From IMG/VR virus record IMGVR_UViG_3300007508_000034, positions 1 to 27,703 of that record: a stretch of 27,703 nt of DNA. One strand, written 5' to 3'. The stretch's first letter is position 1. Each line of letters begins with the position of its first letter. Under the pieces are notes generated by a model. The model saw only the letters and a program-made list of their open reading frames with translations, had not been told where the DNA came from and ran no database searches. Made by a program: the position numbers and the translations under genes. The DNA comes from a virus. Below are positions 14,760 through 23,000 of the stretch, piece by piece.

Positions 14760-15173
14760 TTATTCACTCCGTGTAATAGCCAAAATTTTATCAATCTGCC
14801 CCTTAACAATAGATTCTCTGTTAGGCCAATAAATATATTCTTTATCTTTATTCTTCAATAGATTATATAGCAATGGAAGAATCATCTTCTCAATTTCATC
14901 TAATTTGGATTTTACTTTTGCTTCAACTTCAATTTTACGATTCTCAATCTCATCACGATCCGATTGTTGAGATTGAATCATAGCATTAATTTTTTCAGTT
15001 AGCTTTTCTAATTCATCAGAGAATTCACGATCCATTCCCTCACTAACTGTTCTAACAATTTCACTAGTCTCTTGTTGATGTGATTCATATTCGGTTTCAT
15101 CTACTGCTTCAAATCCGAAATCATAATTAGAATCAAATTCAATGTGACCATATTGGGTTTCTATACCAGCCAT
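14760..15173 (-). CDS. Coiled-coil hypothetical protein, 137 aa
   Basis: After a hydrophilic start (MAGIETQYGHIEFDSNYDFG), residues of about 35-100 form a long charged helix likely to be a coiled coil. The C-terminal part has KNKDKEYIYWPNRESIVKGQ, a compact motif with aromatic residues that looks conserved and may bind something. AGGAGAG precedes the ATG. The gene ends directly before GcvH. The family name is not known to me. Confidence 0.68.
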   Translation of the reverse strand: MAGIETQYGHIEFDSNYDFGFEAVDETEYESHQQETSEIVRTVSEGMDREFSDELEKLTEKINAMIQSQQSDRDEIENRKIEVEAKVKSKLDEIEKMILPLLYNLLKNKDKEYIYWPNRESIVKGQIDKILAITRSE

Positions 15174-15182
15174 TTTTCTCTC

Positions 15183-15590
15183 CTAGAAAGGCATCATTCC
15201 TCTAAACATACCTTGTGGACTAAATTTTCTACGCATACCACCAACATTGTAATTAATATGTTCCATCTGTTGATTTAGAATATGAATATGCTCTTCCATC
15301 TGAGTAACATTATGATTCATATCAGCACCAATGTTAGCCATCACTTCCATACGCTCTTTAATATCTTCCATATCATCATCAATACTTCTCATTGAGATTG
15401 ATATATTATTCATATCATTTCTTATGCTGTGTAGATCATCTGAACCTTGTTGGAATGAATGAGTCCAAGATTCCATATGACCATTTACAACATAACCAGC
15501 ATATACAATAACTCCGGCAACTGCTACTTGTGATAATGCTTGTAACCAAGCGCACCATTTACCATGACATCCCTTTGTACTACAAGACAT
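15183..15590 (-). CDS. Membrane-anchored coiled-coil protein, 135 aa
   Basis: The N-terminus has a cysteine-containing start (MSCSTKGCHGKWCAW) followed by one hydrophobic helix (QVAVAGVIVYAGYVV, about 21-35), which predicts a single membrane span. After it comes a long methionine-rich heptad-like helix (SIRNDMNNISISMRSIDDDM and on), probably a trimer or dimer coiled coil, and a short basic, methionine-rich tail. TAAGGAGAATGT precedes the ATG. A late-promoter-like CATAAATA lies 31 bases upstream. A role in the membrane, such as a spanin- or holin-like function, is only a possibility. Confidence 0.75.
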   Translation of the reverse strand: MSCSTKGCHGKWCAWLQALSQVAVAGVIVYAGYVVNGHMESWTHSFQQGSDDLHSIRNDMNNISISMRSIDDDMEDIKERMEVMANIGADMNHNVTQMEEHIHILNQQMEHINYNVGGMRRKFSPQGMFRGMMPF

Positions 15591-15621
15591 ACATTCTCCT
15601 TAGAGTCTATGTGTGATCTAA

Positions 15622-15629
15622 TATTTATG
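15622..15629 (-). promoter_or_regulatory. Possible late promoter variant CATAAATA
   Basis: The minus strand reads CATAAATA, one base from the late consensus TATAAATA, 31 bases before the ATG of the membrane/coiled-coil gene. The spacing is like that of the clear late promoter at 4682, but single-mismatch matches are common in AT-rich DNA. Confidence 0.3.
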
Positions 15630-15631
15630 AA

Positions 15632-16141
15632 TTACACGCCCGTATGCCCTAGTCCTCCTGCTCTACTTGTCTTTTTCTCTGGTGCGTTTTCAATAATTTC
15701 AAAGTTTACAGCTACAGTAGGCACTAATTCTGCTTGACAAATGCGCTCTCCGTGCCTCACTCTAATAACTTGATCACTAGTATTTTGAAGAATTACAAAA
15801 GTCTCATTGACATAATCAGCATCAATAATACCTTCTCCATTAGTGATAATTAGACCAGCTTTCCAAGATAGCCCTGATCTTGGTTGTAGTCTCATAGACC
15901 AACCCTCTGGAATATCAAAAATGACTCCAGTAGGAACTAAATAGCGACAACCAGGACGAATATCTAGATATTTTCCATTATTATCACTCTTTAACTTTAC
16001 ATTATCTTCTTCATTGTTCCGGCAGCGCATTTTAACACGCTCTGGATATAAAGATGCGTGTAGATCGTAACACGCTGAAAATTCGCTTCCGTGATGTGGA
16101 AGCGGAATAGTTTTATCAATCAAATAACAACCAACATTCAT
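15632..16141 (-). CDS. dut: dUTPase (trimeric dUTP diphosphatase), 169 aa
   Basis: All five dUTPase motifs are visible: SACYDLHA (22-29), PRSGLS (87-92), NGEGIIDADYVNE (101-113), GERICQAELVP (131-141) and the flexible C-terminal RAGGLGHTG (160-168). The enzyme cleaves dUTP to dUMP and pyrophosphate, keeping uracil out of DNA and feeding dTMP synthesis. Residues of about 35-60 (RVKMRCRNNEEDNVKLKSDN) form an insertion between motifs 1 and 2 that is longer than in bacterial Dut. AAAAGGAATATATT precedes the ATG. Confidence 0.94.
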   Translation of the reverse strand: MNVGCYLIDKTIPLPHHGSEFSACYDLHASLYPERVKMRCRNNEEDNVKLKSDNNGKYLDIRPGCRYLVPTGVIFDIPEGWSMRLQPRSGLSWKAGLIITNGEGIIDADYVNETFVILQNTSDQVIRVRHGERICQAELVPTVAVNFEIIENAPEKKTSRAGGLGHTGV

Positions 16142-16157
16142 AATATATTCCTTTTTA

Positions 16158-16568
16158 TTATCTAGTATTACCGATATTATACTTCGGTGTCAAAATCCAC
16201 TTATCTTTATCCCGATATGAAAGAATCTTAAACTGATTGATAGCACCTTTTGGTAGTGCTTTCTCAGGATCGATCATATTGAGTAATCCCCACTCCTCCA
16301 ATAAATGTACAATCGCATTACGTCTTTCCAAATCAACTTCTGTCAAATTAACAGACTTTCCATCAATTCCAAACAACTCCTTAAAATGAACAATATAGTA
16401 TCTACCTTGTTTATGTAAGATGTGACAGGACTGGTATAGCGTATTATCTTTTCTAGATGCTACACCCATTCTAGTTAGAGTTTCTTTAATTTTTAAGAAA
16501 TCATCATCTTCTTTAATAGTTACTTCAATCATATCATCGGGAGTCCACTTTATTATATTATTATCCAT
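16158..16568 (-). CDS. regA: RegA translational repressor
   Basis: The sequence matches T4 RegA: EVTIKEDDDFLKIKETLTRM, LYQSCHILHKQGRYYIVHFK and the C-terminal WILTPKYNIGN. RegA binds start regions of early mRNAs and blocks translation of replication genes. It directly follows gp62, as in T4. I chose ATG 16568, with AAAGGGTGG upstream; by homology the protein could start at MIEVTIK (16532). The frame is open to a GTG at 16577, which is less likely. The start overlaps the gp62 stop. Confidence 0.94.
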   Translation of the reverse strand: MDNNIIKWTPDDMIEVTIKEDDDFLKIKETLTRMGVASRKDNTLYQSCHILHKQGRYYIVHFKELFGIDGKSVNLTEVDLERRNAIVHLLEEWGLLNMIDPEKALPKGAINQFKILSYRDKDKWILTPKYNIGNTR

Positions 16569-16947
16569 ACTTTCCACCCTTTCTCAAACGATATTTCATA
16601 TACTCAATTTGATCATCAGTTAATAATTCTAAGACTTGTTGAGCCTTTTCATTACTATACTGATAATACTCCTTGATAATATTTATAGTATCGTTTTTTT
16701 CGGGTTTCGCCCATCTAGCAAATCGCTTCTTTGGTCTAATAGAATGTATATAGAAGTCATACTGCATAATCTTATCTAAATTTGATCTTATATTCATTTC
16801 ATTTACAAGATATATATTCTCTTGAAAATAAGATAAACTTCGATTAATGATAAATGGTGTGTATGGCTTTATTTCACTTTCATCAGCACGTAAAATATGA
16901 TCTTTCTTTAAATTTATATCAGTTAGATATTCACCCAATTTAGCCAT
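16561..16947 (-). CDS. 62: Clamp loader small subunit gp62
   Basis: The 128-aa protein fits the gp62 pattern: GEYLTDINLKKDHIL, TPFIINRSLSYFQENI, NEMNIRSNLD and RPKKRFARWAKPEK, with the C-terminal helix LLTDDQIEYMKYRLRKGGK. It is shorter than T4 gp62 (187 aa), as in many distant T4-like phages. With gp44 it forms the clamp loader that places gp45 on DNA. It lies between a thioredoxin-like gene and regA and overlaps both. Confidence 0.9.
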   Translation of the reverse strand: MAKLGEYLTDINLKKDHILRADESEIKPYTPFIINRSLSYFQENIYLVNEMNIRSNLDKIMQYDFYIHSIRPKKRFARWAKPEKNDTINIIKEYYQYSNEKAQQVLELLTDDQIEYMKYRLRKGGKYG

Positions 16948-17335
16948 CTTTCAACTCTTGTTCTGGATCTGGAATTTGGAACACTTCATCATAAGTTTGA
17001 TCGCTGTGTCTAACATTCAACATTTTCTTTAACTCGGCTTCAATAACTTCTTTTGGTGCCGCTCCTTCTCTAATAGTCATTTCACCTTCTTTCATATAAA
17101 AGTATCCAAGCGGCACTCTTAATGGTGGAAATGGATTATCATTTTCATCATCACTTACAATTTTATAGAATGCGATTGTATCACTAAACTTCTCTTCTGA
17201 CAAGGGTTCAATTATATTATCTAGAACGTGCTTACACGCACCACAAGTAGAATTTACAAAATAAATACACACCATCTTATCTTCTAAATCAGCAATCTTT
17301 TCTAATGCTTCTTTATATGTAATCTTCTCAATCAT
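16940..17335 (-). CDS. Thioredoxin-fold protein with CGAC motif, 131 aa
   Basis: MVCIYFVNSTCGACKHVLDN contains a beta-strand followed by the C-x-x-C active site (CGAC) and a helix, the thioredoxin arrangement. The cis-proline loop is suggested by RVPLGYFYM. It likely reduces disulfides or serves as an electron donor, for instance to ribonucleotide reductase, but the partner is not in the window. The start overlaps the gp44 stop as ATGA, and the gene ends over gp62. In T4, genes 44 and 62 are adjacent, so this is an insertion in a conserved block. Confidence 0.85.
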   Translation of the reverse strand: MIEKITYKEALEKIADLEDKMVCIYFVNSTCGACKHVLDNIIEPLSEEKFSDTIAFYKIVSDDENDNPFPPLRVPLGYFYMKEGEMTIREGAAPKEVIEAELKKMLNVRHSDQTYDEVFQIPDPEQELKDG

Positions 17336-18273
17336 TTAAATTCACTCTCCATCATAATCTCAGTTAAACAAGATACAAGATTAATCTCTTGATCTGCCGC
17401 GAATGCCGATTTATATTGATAGTCGGCTAAAATCAAAACTGTCTGTGGAATACTCTCTGGTTTCAAGAAGTCATACATTCCATCATAGATCTTGCGAATA
17501 ATACTCAAAGGGTCATTATCAATATTCAATGCTACCCATTTACGCATTTCAGTAAACTGCTTATTTTTTAGAAATCCAATAAGAGAATCAATATTAGCAT
17601 TTGAGATCTGAGATAGTACACCAGCATCAATAATACCAGATGCAGAGTGGCGCTGTAACTCATTTAACATTCTACGATAATCAGGGAAATGCTTCTTGAT
17701 CATTTCAGCTAGAATAGCTTTATTCTCAATCTGAACATCTTCGGTATCAAGAATACTTATAAGTCTATTCATAAACTGACCCATAAGTGATGGTTGATCT
17801 TTCTTAGATACTTGAAAGTCTACAACACTGGTACGAGAGTGTATAGGATCAATTAGACGGTTCTTAAAATTGCACGTAAGGATGAACCTACAATTGGCGC
17901 TAAACTCTTCTATAAAGCCACGTAGGGCGGGTTGTGTGCTGTTTGGATTCAGATAGTCTGCCTCATCCAAAATAACAACTTTCAAGCCACCAGATAGACT
18001 CACTGTTGAAGCAAAGTTTTTAATCTTATTACGTAATACATCAATACCAGATTCTTCCGATCCATTGATCAGCATATAATCAGCATCAAGTTCATTACAT
18101 AATGCTCTTGCTACTGTAGTCTTACCTGACCCCGCTGAACCTGCCAATAGAAGATTTGGTATCTCTTTATTGTCAACAAACTCTTGAAAAGTACTTTTGA
18201 TCTCATCAGGAAGAATACATTCAGCAATAGTAGTTGGGCGATACTTCTCAACCCATAAAAATTGCTCTCTCAT
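17332..18273 (-). CDS. 44: Clamp loader large subunit gp44 (AAA+ ATPase)
   Basis: The 313-aa product is close in size to T4 gp44 (319). Walker A is GSAGSGKT (45-52), Walker B is VVILDEAD (99-106), sensor 1 is ILTCNFKNR, and the arginine finger is in the HSRT segment (R146; usual motif SRC). ATP binding by the gp44/62 complex opens the gp45 ring and loads it at primer ends. GAGGAGTGATAG precedes the ATG. The order gp45, gp44, gp62, regA is conserved with T4 apart from the inserted thioredoxin-like gene. Confidence 0.96.
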   Translation of the reverse strand: MREQFLWVEKYRPTTIAECILPDEIKSTFQEFVDNKEIPNLLLAGSAGSGKTTVARALCNELDADYMLINGSEESGIDVLRNKIKNFASTVSLSGGLKVVILDEADYLNPNSTQPALRGFIEEFSANCRFILTCNFKNRLIDPIHSRTSVVDFQVSKKDQPSLMGQFMNRLISILDTEDVQIENKAILAEMIKKHFPDYRRMLNELQRHSASGIIDAGVLSQISNANIDSLIGFLKNKQFTEMRKWVALNIDNDPLSIIRKIYDGMYDFLKPESIPQTVLILADYQYKSAFAADQEINLVSCLTEIMMESEFK

Positions 18274-18279
18274 TCTCTA

Positions 18280-18960
18280 TCACTCCTCAAATGTTGAATC
18301 TGGCTCTAGAGCAATCCAATATTCCAACTGCTCATTCTTATTAGTAAAGTGACTAATAAAACGGGAAGAGATATCAATATCATAATCACCAGCCAACATC
18401 TTCATATTCTCAACTTTAAAGAAGAATTTGAATGTAGCACCATTAGCACCAATGAGGCCTGATAGAGTGCGTGAGTAAGTGTTACTTGTTGGAGAATTCT
18501 TATCTAGAACTTCAGCAATAATAGCATCACCATCAGATCTAATACAGAAGTCAGGTAGCATATAAACAGCACCAGCCTTCATTAGCTTATCATAATTAGC
18601 ATTAGATAGAGTAACAGATACCTCTGCTGGAGGCATCTTAATATCCTTCTCAGGCTTCACAATGATAGACTCATCAGCAAAGTAGTAACGAGTCTTACCG
18701 GCACCATTCGATTCAGTAATAGTCATATACTGATCTTCAAATTCAATATTCGGTTCATTGAATAGTGAAATACCACTTAGAAATTCTTTAAGATCGTAGA
18801 TACAGAAATCCTGTGGAAACGAATCTCCAACAGTTGCCGTGGCAAGAATATTCTTTTGTACCGAGATTGTCTTAATAGTATCACCCTGCTTCTGAGCAAT
18901 ACTTTGGTTAATCCCAGAAAAATTCTCTAGGATATCAATAGTCTTTTTATCAATTTTCAT
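18280..18960 (-). CDS. 45: Sliding clamp gp45
   Basis: The 226-aa length and order match T4 gp45 (228 aa), the trimeric ring that tethers gp43 and also activates late transcription with gp55. Recognisable segments are KIDKKTIDILENFSGINQSI at the start, DFCIYDLKEFLSGISLF and FFFKVENMKMLAGDYDIDIS near the end. It is followed after 6 bases by gp44. Its ATG overlaps the end of the upstream DUF3310-like gene. Confidence 0.94.
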   Translation of the reverse strand: MKIDKKTIDILENFSGINQSIAQKQGDTIKTISVQKNILATATVGDSFPQDFCIYDLKEFLSGISLFNEPNIEFEDQYMTITESNGAGKTRYYFADESIIVKPEKDIKMPPAEVSVTLSNANYDKLMKAGAVYMLPDFCIRSDGDAIIAEVLDKNSPTSNTYSRTLSGLIGANGATFKFFFKVENMKMLAGDYDIDISSRFISHFTNKNEQLEYWIALEPDSTFEE

Positions 18961-19238
18961 TTCACATTTTCTCCATTTTCAATTCCAAGCATAAGTATAA
19001 CATAATGTAAGATTTTAAGCAAGTCTTTTCGATTCTTTCCGGCTTTCTGTCCATAACGCATTAGATACTTAATGGCATTATCTCTACAGGTTGTATCAGC
19101 ATTACCTAGAGCAATAAACACATCTAACGTTTGAAGTCCCTCACCTTTCACATAATGTTGTCCATAGGTAGAGTCAATATATTCTCTCAACTCATCCATA
19201 ACCATTCCTTCGTTATACTTATAATCAATCACACTCAT
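18957..19238 (-). CDS. DUF3310-like protein, 93 aa
   Basis: The product begins MSVIDYKYNEGMVMDELRE. The C-terminal part LGNADTTCRDNAIKYLMRYG, followed by QKAGKNRKDLLKILHYV, is the DUF3310 pattern (NAIKYL-x-R-x-G-x-K...DL-K), found in small phage proteins next to nucleotide or replication genes; its biochemical role is not established. I chose ATG 19238, with AGAGGTGAAA upstream; the frame also opens at a GTG two codons earlier. It follows the CobS-like gene's terminator. Confidence 0.8.
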   Translation of the reverse strand: MSVIDYKYNEGMVMDELREYIDSTYGQHYVKGEGLQTLDVFIALGNADTTCRDNAIKYLMRYGQKAGKNRKDLLKILHYVILMLGIENGENVK

Positions 19239-19256
19239 TTTCACCTCTTATATTTT

Positions 19257-19284
19257 AAAAAAGATGGGGCTTTTACACCCCATC
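19257..19284 (-). terminator. Rho-independent terminator after the CobS-like ATPase gene
   Basis: On the minus strand, GATGGGG and CCCCATC form a perfect 7-bp stem with an 8-base loop, directly followed by six T residues. It lies 21 bases after the stop at 19305 and separates the AAA+ gene from the gp45 cluster. Confidence 0.85.
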
Positions 19285-19304
19285 AACACACTCAACAAAC
19301 AACT

Positions 19305-20483
19305 TTAGAAGTTGATAACATTCTCTTGCTTGGCTTCTTCGATAGTATCTTCAACTTGAGAAGTTGGAATAGCATCACTCTCAGCATCAATCTTCTCATA
19401 AAGATCACGGAATGAAGATTTAGTATCATCATCAAAACGCTCAGTACCCATCTTAATTGCCTTATCTTTATTCTTGAAGATTGAATAAGTCTTGACAATA
19501 TCAACAAGACGGCGAGTGGAGATTACCTCATCAATTCCACCATCTTCGAAAGTCTTACGAATGATATATCCCCAGCGGACAAGATTCTTAACAAAAGAAC
19601 TTTCCTTCTCTCCAGAATTCTCGACAAGAGATCCCATAACGGCAGTAAGAATTTTCTTCTCATTGGCTTCGGTTGGATACTCTTGATGGAGAGTAGCAGG
19701 GAAACGATCAAGGAATGCCTCATTCAAAATGTTAGTACCAACGAAACGACCATCATCAGATCCCTTACCCTTGGTATTCGCAGTAGCAATAACAGTGAAT
19801 CCTGGAGCGGGCATTACTTGTTCATTAATCTTTTTCAAGAACACTCCCTGACCTTCAAGAACACTCTGAAGAGTCATAACTTTATGAGAAGCCAGATCAA
19901 TCTCATCAAGTAGAAGAACCGCACCACGGCGCATTGCTTCAACTACTGGACCATCTTGCCACACAGTCTCACCATTCACAAGACGGAAACCACCAATCAG
20001 ATCATCTTCGTCAGTCTCAATAGTGAAGTTTACTCGAATCAATTCACGATTCAAATTGGCACACGCTTGGCGAATACCCATTGTTTTACCATTACCAGAG
20101 AGACCAGTAATGAATACGGGATAGAAGTGGCGAGACTTGATCACCATTTCAAGATCACGATAATTACCCCATTTAATAAAAGTGGGATCTTTTGGTGGAA
20201 TATAAGAGACAGTAGAACTAGCGGTTTTCTGAATAGAACCAACACTCGCTTGAACGGCCTCAGTGATTTTCTCTTCCACTTTCTTTACACTCTCATCTAC
20301 TTTAGCGGGAATCTTAAACAATCCTCGACCAATCTTATTTGCTGGATCTTTCTTAATTTCACCAGGAACCATATAACCATACTTCTCAGCAATAGTTTTC
20401 ATTTGCTTTCGAGTCACTTCCAGAGTCCCGAAGGTCTCCATAGAAGCAATACCGAAAGTTTGGGAATCAACACGAATAGACAT
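19305..20483 (-). CDS. cobS: MoxR/CobS-like AAA+ ATPase, 392 aa
   Basis: Residues of about 1-100 are an unusual N-terminal region with a small basic domain and a helix-rich linker. The AAA+ core follows: Walker A GLSGNGKT (127-134), Walker B LLLDEID (190-196), sensor 1 VIATANTKG, then FLDRFPATLHQEYP as the arginine-finger region. It belongs to the CobS/MoxR branch, whose members act as chaperone-like motors with a VWA partner. The gene directly upstream encodes such a VWA protein, so a functional pair is likely. A role in cobalamin synthesis, as the CobS name implies, is not supported by other genes here. TGAGGTATATATT precedes the ATG. Confidence 0.92.
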   Translation of the reverse strand: MSIRVDSQTFGIASMETFGTLEVTRKQMKTIAEKYGYMVPGEIKKDPANKIGRGLFKIPAKVDESVKKVEEKITEAVQASVGSIQKTASSTVSYIPPKDPTFIKWGNYRDLEMVIKSRHFYPVFITGLSGNGKTMGIRQACANLNRELIRVNFTIETDEDDLIGGFRLVNGETVWQDGPVVEAMRRGAVLLLDEIDLASHKVMTLQSVLEGQGVFLKKINEQVMPAPGFTVIATANTKGKGSDDGRFVGTNILNEAFLDRFPATLHQEYPTEANEKKILTAVMGSLVENSGEKESSFVKNLVRWGYIIRKTFEDGGIDEVISTRRLVDIVKTYSIFKNKDKAIKMGTERFDDDTKSSFRDLYEKIDAESDAIPTSQVEDTIEEAKQENVINF

Positions 20484-20519
20484 AATATATACCTCACTTA
20501 TTCATAATATAAAAAACAA

Positions 20520-20564
20520 CTCAATCAACAATACGTATTATACGTGGATTTGGATCAATGTCAA
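20520..20564 (-). promoter_or_regulatory. Consensus sigma70 promoter with shared start sequence, CobS-like gene
   Basis: The minus strand has TTGACA (20564-20559), a 16-base spacer and TATAAT (20542-20537). Seven bases later comes GTTGATTGAG (20529-20520), which would be the start of the transcript and is repeated at two other promoters in this window. The promoter is independent of the upstream VWA gene. Confidence 0.85.
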
Positions 20565-20589
20565 GGCTTTTTTTGGATTAAGATCCAAA

Positions 20590-22833
20590 TTAGGCAACCA
20601 TATCAACAAAACGTGAAAGAAGAACCTTGTTTACTCGCTTGCTCTTGGAGAACTTGCGGAAGGCAGTGGTCATTGCTCCACGCTTGGCAGTCGGATCAAT
20701 CTCCAACTCATTAGCATCAGTATCCAGCGCCTTTCCACCCTTGATTAGATAGAAGTCGGAATATCCAGTACCATCGGCGGTAGTGAATCCGTGCTGACGC
20801 ATTTCCTTTCGGCCAGAATCAATAGAGTCCCAAGACTTCCAACGCTGCATTGCCTTTAGGTTTGGAAGAATGAAGAATCCAATCGCCTCGGCTCCAGTAC
20901 GTTCACGAAGGAACATTAATAAAGTATCAGTAAGTTCAGTAAGTTTCCACTCATCCATCTTACGGGTAATTTTAGTAATTGGATCTCGGAGATAAATATC
21001 CTTGCGATAGAAACTCTCTTCTTTATAAGAACCCTCTTTATTAGGGTTATAGTAACTGCGATTTCCATCACTATCACCATCAGTCAAGAAAATAGTATGA
21101 ATCTTATCAGCACCAGTTTCACCCTTGAATCGCTCAACTTGATCAATCGCTGTAAAGATTGCTTCATTTAGAGGAGTAGATCCTAGACCATAACCATTTG
21201 GTGCGTAAATATAATCATAGTATGATAGACTTGATAGAGTTACGTTACCAAGAGCAATACCAGTATAATAAAAGTACTTACACATTGTATTGAACTGCTT
21301 GGTATTCATTCGGTGGTGAAAGAACTGAATCAGGTTAAAGTTACGACCGATAAACGCTGGTTCATTAAATTCACTATAGTTCCAAGGAGATTCTCCTAGT
21401 CCAGTTTGATTCGAGAAAGCATAAACTTCAAATGGGATACCAACTTTACGGGCAAACATTACAAGATTCAAAGTCTGCTTGATTGTTCCAAAAATGTTAT
21501 CGGACATTGAACCGGACCAGTCAACATACATTAGAAGTCCGTGATTCTTACCATCACGAATGGTCTCCATTCGGCGGAAGATATCATCAGTCACTTTGTA
21601 GGCGTGCATCTTATTAGTATCAAGAACACCAGACTTTGAAATACTGGTACGCTGATGGGCATCAGCCGCTTTCTTCATTTCAAACTCTTTTACAAGATAG
21701 TTCACAGTCGGAACAGATTCTTTTTTGAACTGGTTGAATGAAGTCAACATTGCAGTTTTAGTTGATTCACTAATAGTATTACCATCATAATGACTATGTA
21801 AATCACTCAAAACATTCTTGAATGGGATAACAACTTTTGACTCTTTTGTTGGTTGAATAGAGAGATAAACACTTTCACGATCATAATCCTCATTGTTCAT
21901 ATTCTCAACAGTTTTATCAAATTCTTGCTGGGTATGAGATTGTGGATCATATTCAGTTTCAGGAGACTCTTCACCACCAGAACCAGAACTAGTATCATCA
22001 CTATCTTTTGAATCGTCAATCTTAGACTCACTTTCAGACTCACCAGATTCTGAAGAAGTCTTTTCTTCACTAGACTCTTCACCTCCAGACTCTCCAGATT
22101 CTTCAGACTCTTCAGACTCTTCAGACTCTTCAGACTCTTCAGAATTTTCATTCTCATCCTGTGGTGGCATTGGAGTAGTCATTGTCTCTCCAGTCTCTTC
22201 ACCATCTTCAAAATCTTCAAAGTCAAAATCTTCACCAAAGTCAATTGGATCAAGAGCATCCATTTCGTTTTGCTCACCCTTGGCATATTCATAGATAGCC
22301 TCTGCGGAAGCAACAACATCTTCCCAAGTCTCTGCGGCCTCAACAGCATCAACCAGAAGATCCTCTTCATCATTAAACTCAACACCAGCACGGAAGCCAG
22401 CTTTACAATGAATATTGATTCGATCAATTAGCGGATAATCATTGATATCTTTACCAGCTAGACCAAAGAAGTCACGATCCATCAACTCACTATAAAGAGA
22501 GTGGAATCCCTTATTCATTCCTGGATATTTAATCTTGACTTTCTTCTCGATTCGAGCATCCTCAACAACATTCAAGAAAGAATGGAAACCACTATTCTTT
22601 TTAACAGCATCTTTCCAACCCTCGGCTGGAGTGAACAGTGCGTGACCAATTTCGTGAGCGATAAGCCCATCATAGATAGTAGAACTCATTTTCTCCCATT
22701 TTGGAAGAGTAAGAACACGGCGCTTCACATCAAAAGAAGCGGTATTCACAGTCTTATGCTCTACTGCAAGATCTTCAGTAGCCATCAATTTGGCTAGAGA
22801 AGATTTTGACTCAATAGAAACAACATTATTCAT
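20590..22833 (-). CDS. cobT: VWA-domain protein with metalloprotease motif (CobT-like), 747 aa
   Basis: The N-terminal domain has IAHEIGHALFTP (HExxH, about residues 59-70), and NVVEDARIE about 30 residues later could supply the third metal ligand. A very acidic Ser/Glu linker (about 230-310, with SEE repeats) follows, then a VWA domain with a full MIDAS: DWSGS (438-442), a downstream GSTPLNEAI threonine and FLTDGD. It probably partners the AAA+ ATPase encoded next, in the manner of CobS/CobT or MoxR/VWA pairs, perhaps unfolding, assembling or cleaving a target. The ATG at 22833 has AGAGG upstream; the frame is open to a TTG at 22854. Target unknown. Confidence 0.88.
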   Translation of the reverse strand: MNNVVSIESKSSLAKLMATEDLAVEHKTVNTASFDVKRRVLTLPKWEKMSSTIYDGLIAHEIGHALFTPAEGWKDAVKKNSGFHSFLNVVEDARIEKKVKIKYPGMNKGFHSLYSELMDRDFFGLAGKDINDYPLIDRINIHCKAGFRAGVEFNDEEDLLVDAVEAAETWEDVVASAEAIYEYAKGEQNEMDALDPIDFGEDFDFEDFEDGEETGETMTTPMPPQDENENSEESEESEESEESEESGESGGEESSEEKTSSESGESESESKIDDSKDSDDTSSGSGGEESPETEYDPQSHTQQEFDKTVENMNNEDYDRESVYLSIQPTKESKVVIPFKNVLSDLHSHYDGNTISESTKTAMLTSFNQFKKESVPTVNYLVKEFEMKKAADAHQRTSISKSGVLDTNKMHAYKVTDDIFRRMETIRDGKNHGLLMYVDWSGSMSDNIFGTIKQTLNLVMFARKVGIPFEVYAFSNQTGLGESPWNYSEFNEPAFIGRNFNLIQFFHHRMNTKQFNTMCKYFYYTGIALGNVTLSSLSYYDYIYAPNGYGLGSTPLNEAIFTAIDQVERFKGETGADKIHTIFLTDGDSDGNRSYYNPNKEGSYKEESFYRKDIYLRDPITKITRKMDEWKLTELTDTLLMFLRERTGAEAIGFFILPNLKAMQRWKSWDSIDSGRKEMRQHGFTTADGTGYSDFYLIKGGKALDTDANELEIDPTAKRGAMTTAFRKFSKSKRVNKVLLSRFVDMVA
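22101..22143 (-). repeat. 9-bp tandem repeat coding Ser/Glu repeats in the VWA protein
   Basis: The plus-strand unit CTTCAGACT is repeated more than four times without change. On the coding strand it gives repeated Glu-Ser-Glu in the acidic linker. Such exact units can vary in number through slippage, which would alter linker length. Confidence 0.85.
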
Positions 22834-22849
22834 AATATAAACCTCTTTT

Positions 22850-22894
22850 CTCAATCAACAAGCATATTATACTCGGAGTATTTTCACTTGTCAA
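22850..22894 (-). promoter_or_regulatory. Perfect consensus sigma70 promoter for the VWA gene
   Basis: The minus strand has TTGACA (22894-22889), exactly 17 bases, and TATAAT (22871-22866). GTTGATTGAG (22859-22850) follows six bases later as the presumed start of the transcript. The ATG is at 22833. Confidence 0.9.
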
Positions 22895-22923
22895 CAACAA
22901 TTTCAATCTTTTTAATCCTTAAA

Positions 22924-22968
22924 CTCAATCAACAAATGAATTATAAATCAAGTCTAAGGATTTTTCAA
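22924..22968 (-). promoter_or_regulatory. Second sigma70-type promoter upstream of the VWA gene
   Basis: TTGAAA (22968-22963), 17 bases, TATAAT (22945-22940), and again GTTGATTGAG (22933-22924) six bases downstream. It is 74 bases upstream of the perfect promoter, giving a tandem arrangement. Confidence 0.75.
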
Positions 22969-23000
22969 GATGTTTATTTCTATAGAGATATAAAAATTAT

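Noticed and set aside
19956-20507. Plus-strand open frame of 183 codons
   Set aside because: It lies fully antisense to the clear CobS-like ATPase gene and crosses its ribosome site. The product shows no domain pattern.
20564-20592. Terminator hairpin after the VWA gene (TTTGGAT-CTTA-ATCCAAA)
   Set aside because: On the minus strand the stem is followed by A residues and not T residues, so it does not fit a Rho-independent terminator; it overlaps the promoter region.
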